Below, one piece after another: positions 63,831-64,000 of a stretch of 64,000 bases of DNA (positions are counted from its first letter, which is position 1; every line of letters begins with the position of its first letter). Under the pieces are notes generated by a model. The model searched no databases and had not been told where the DNA came from. It saw only the letters and a list, made by a program, of their open reading frames with translations. The stretch covers positions 327,501-391,500 of the forward strand of contig CAUJNA010001424.1 of assembly GCA_963377175.1 (NCBI GenBank), given 5' to 3'. Origin of the DNA: Effrenium voratum (lineage: Eukaryota > Sar > Dinophyceae > Suessiales > Symbiodiniaceae). The position numbers and the translations under genes were made by a program.

Positions 63831-64000
63831 CTTCTCTTTCTTTGAGGCTTCCCTTTTGGGGTCCGGGTTGGTTTTCAAGGGAAGCCAAAAGGAAGGCCAG
63901 CAGCGTTCAGAAGCCACCTCCGGCCTCACAGACTTTGGCCAACCTCTTGGCTCCTCGCCGCAAGTGTGTTTTCTCGTGGCGCCCCGAGTTGGGTACCCGG

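Overview
The window looks like nuclear DNA of a dinoflagellate, most likely a suessialean (Symbiodiniaceae or a relative such as Polarella). The signs are: many short GC-rich exon islands set in long, repeat-filled, non-coding DNA; at least 15 fragments of pentatricopeptide repeats (PPR) carrying the dinoflagellate-type phrase ISACEK; exon edges that fit AG acceptors with GT, GC or possibly GA donors; ATG codons placed just after an AG acceptor, as expected for trans-spliced messages; and very long microsatellites. Genus is not decided. No rRNA gene, complete tRNA gene, CRISPR array or recognisable bacterial gene was seen. Most long open frames are by-products of repeats or antisense shadows.

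Layout. 1-16 kb: isolated exon-like islands of unknown function (about 227, 1504, 4964, 7285, 8811, 9062, 9818, 10788, 12557, 14642) among AT microsatellites, a 307-bp GTT/GT tract and several short inverted-repeat elements. 16.9-19 kb: three exon islands, the central one a degenerate ABC-type ATPase region. 20-25.2 kb: three candidate coding islands. 26.1-48.4 kb: nineteen PPR-type fragments, all on the plus strand, each about one motif or less and spaced 0.5-3 kb apart, compatible with one or a few very intron-rich PPR genes or a decayed PPR cluster. 48.5-52.0 kb: a 3.5-kb satellite cluster of five repeat families, the outer family occurring on both sides of the others. 52-56.7 kb: mostly unassigned. 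56.8-64 kb: a helical hypothetical gene at 56833, an unresolved coding-like stretch at 57.6-59.7 kb, and the clearest gene of the window, an acidic-leader TPR protein of the kinesin-light-chain repeat type (60168-61325).

The most striking non-gene signal is a set of short (75-350 bp) elements with terminal inverted repeats. Several families are each present in more than one copy and usually lie within about 100 bp of an exon island, one nearly touching an acceptor AG. This is the pattern expected of introner-like or MITE elements. The second is the satellite cluster, with two different higher-order arrangements of the same 50-54 bp unit and paired base changes that keep a short stem.

Most exon calls are read by eye from codon use, splice-like edges and peptide character. 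They need transcript data. Functions are named only where a motif is visible.
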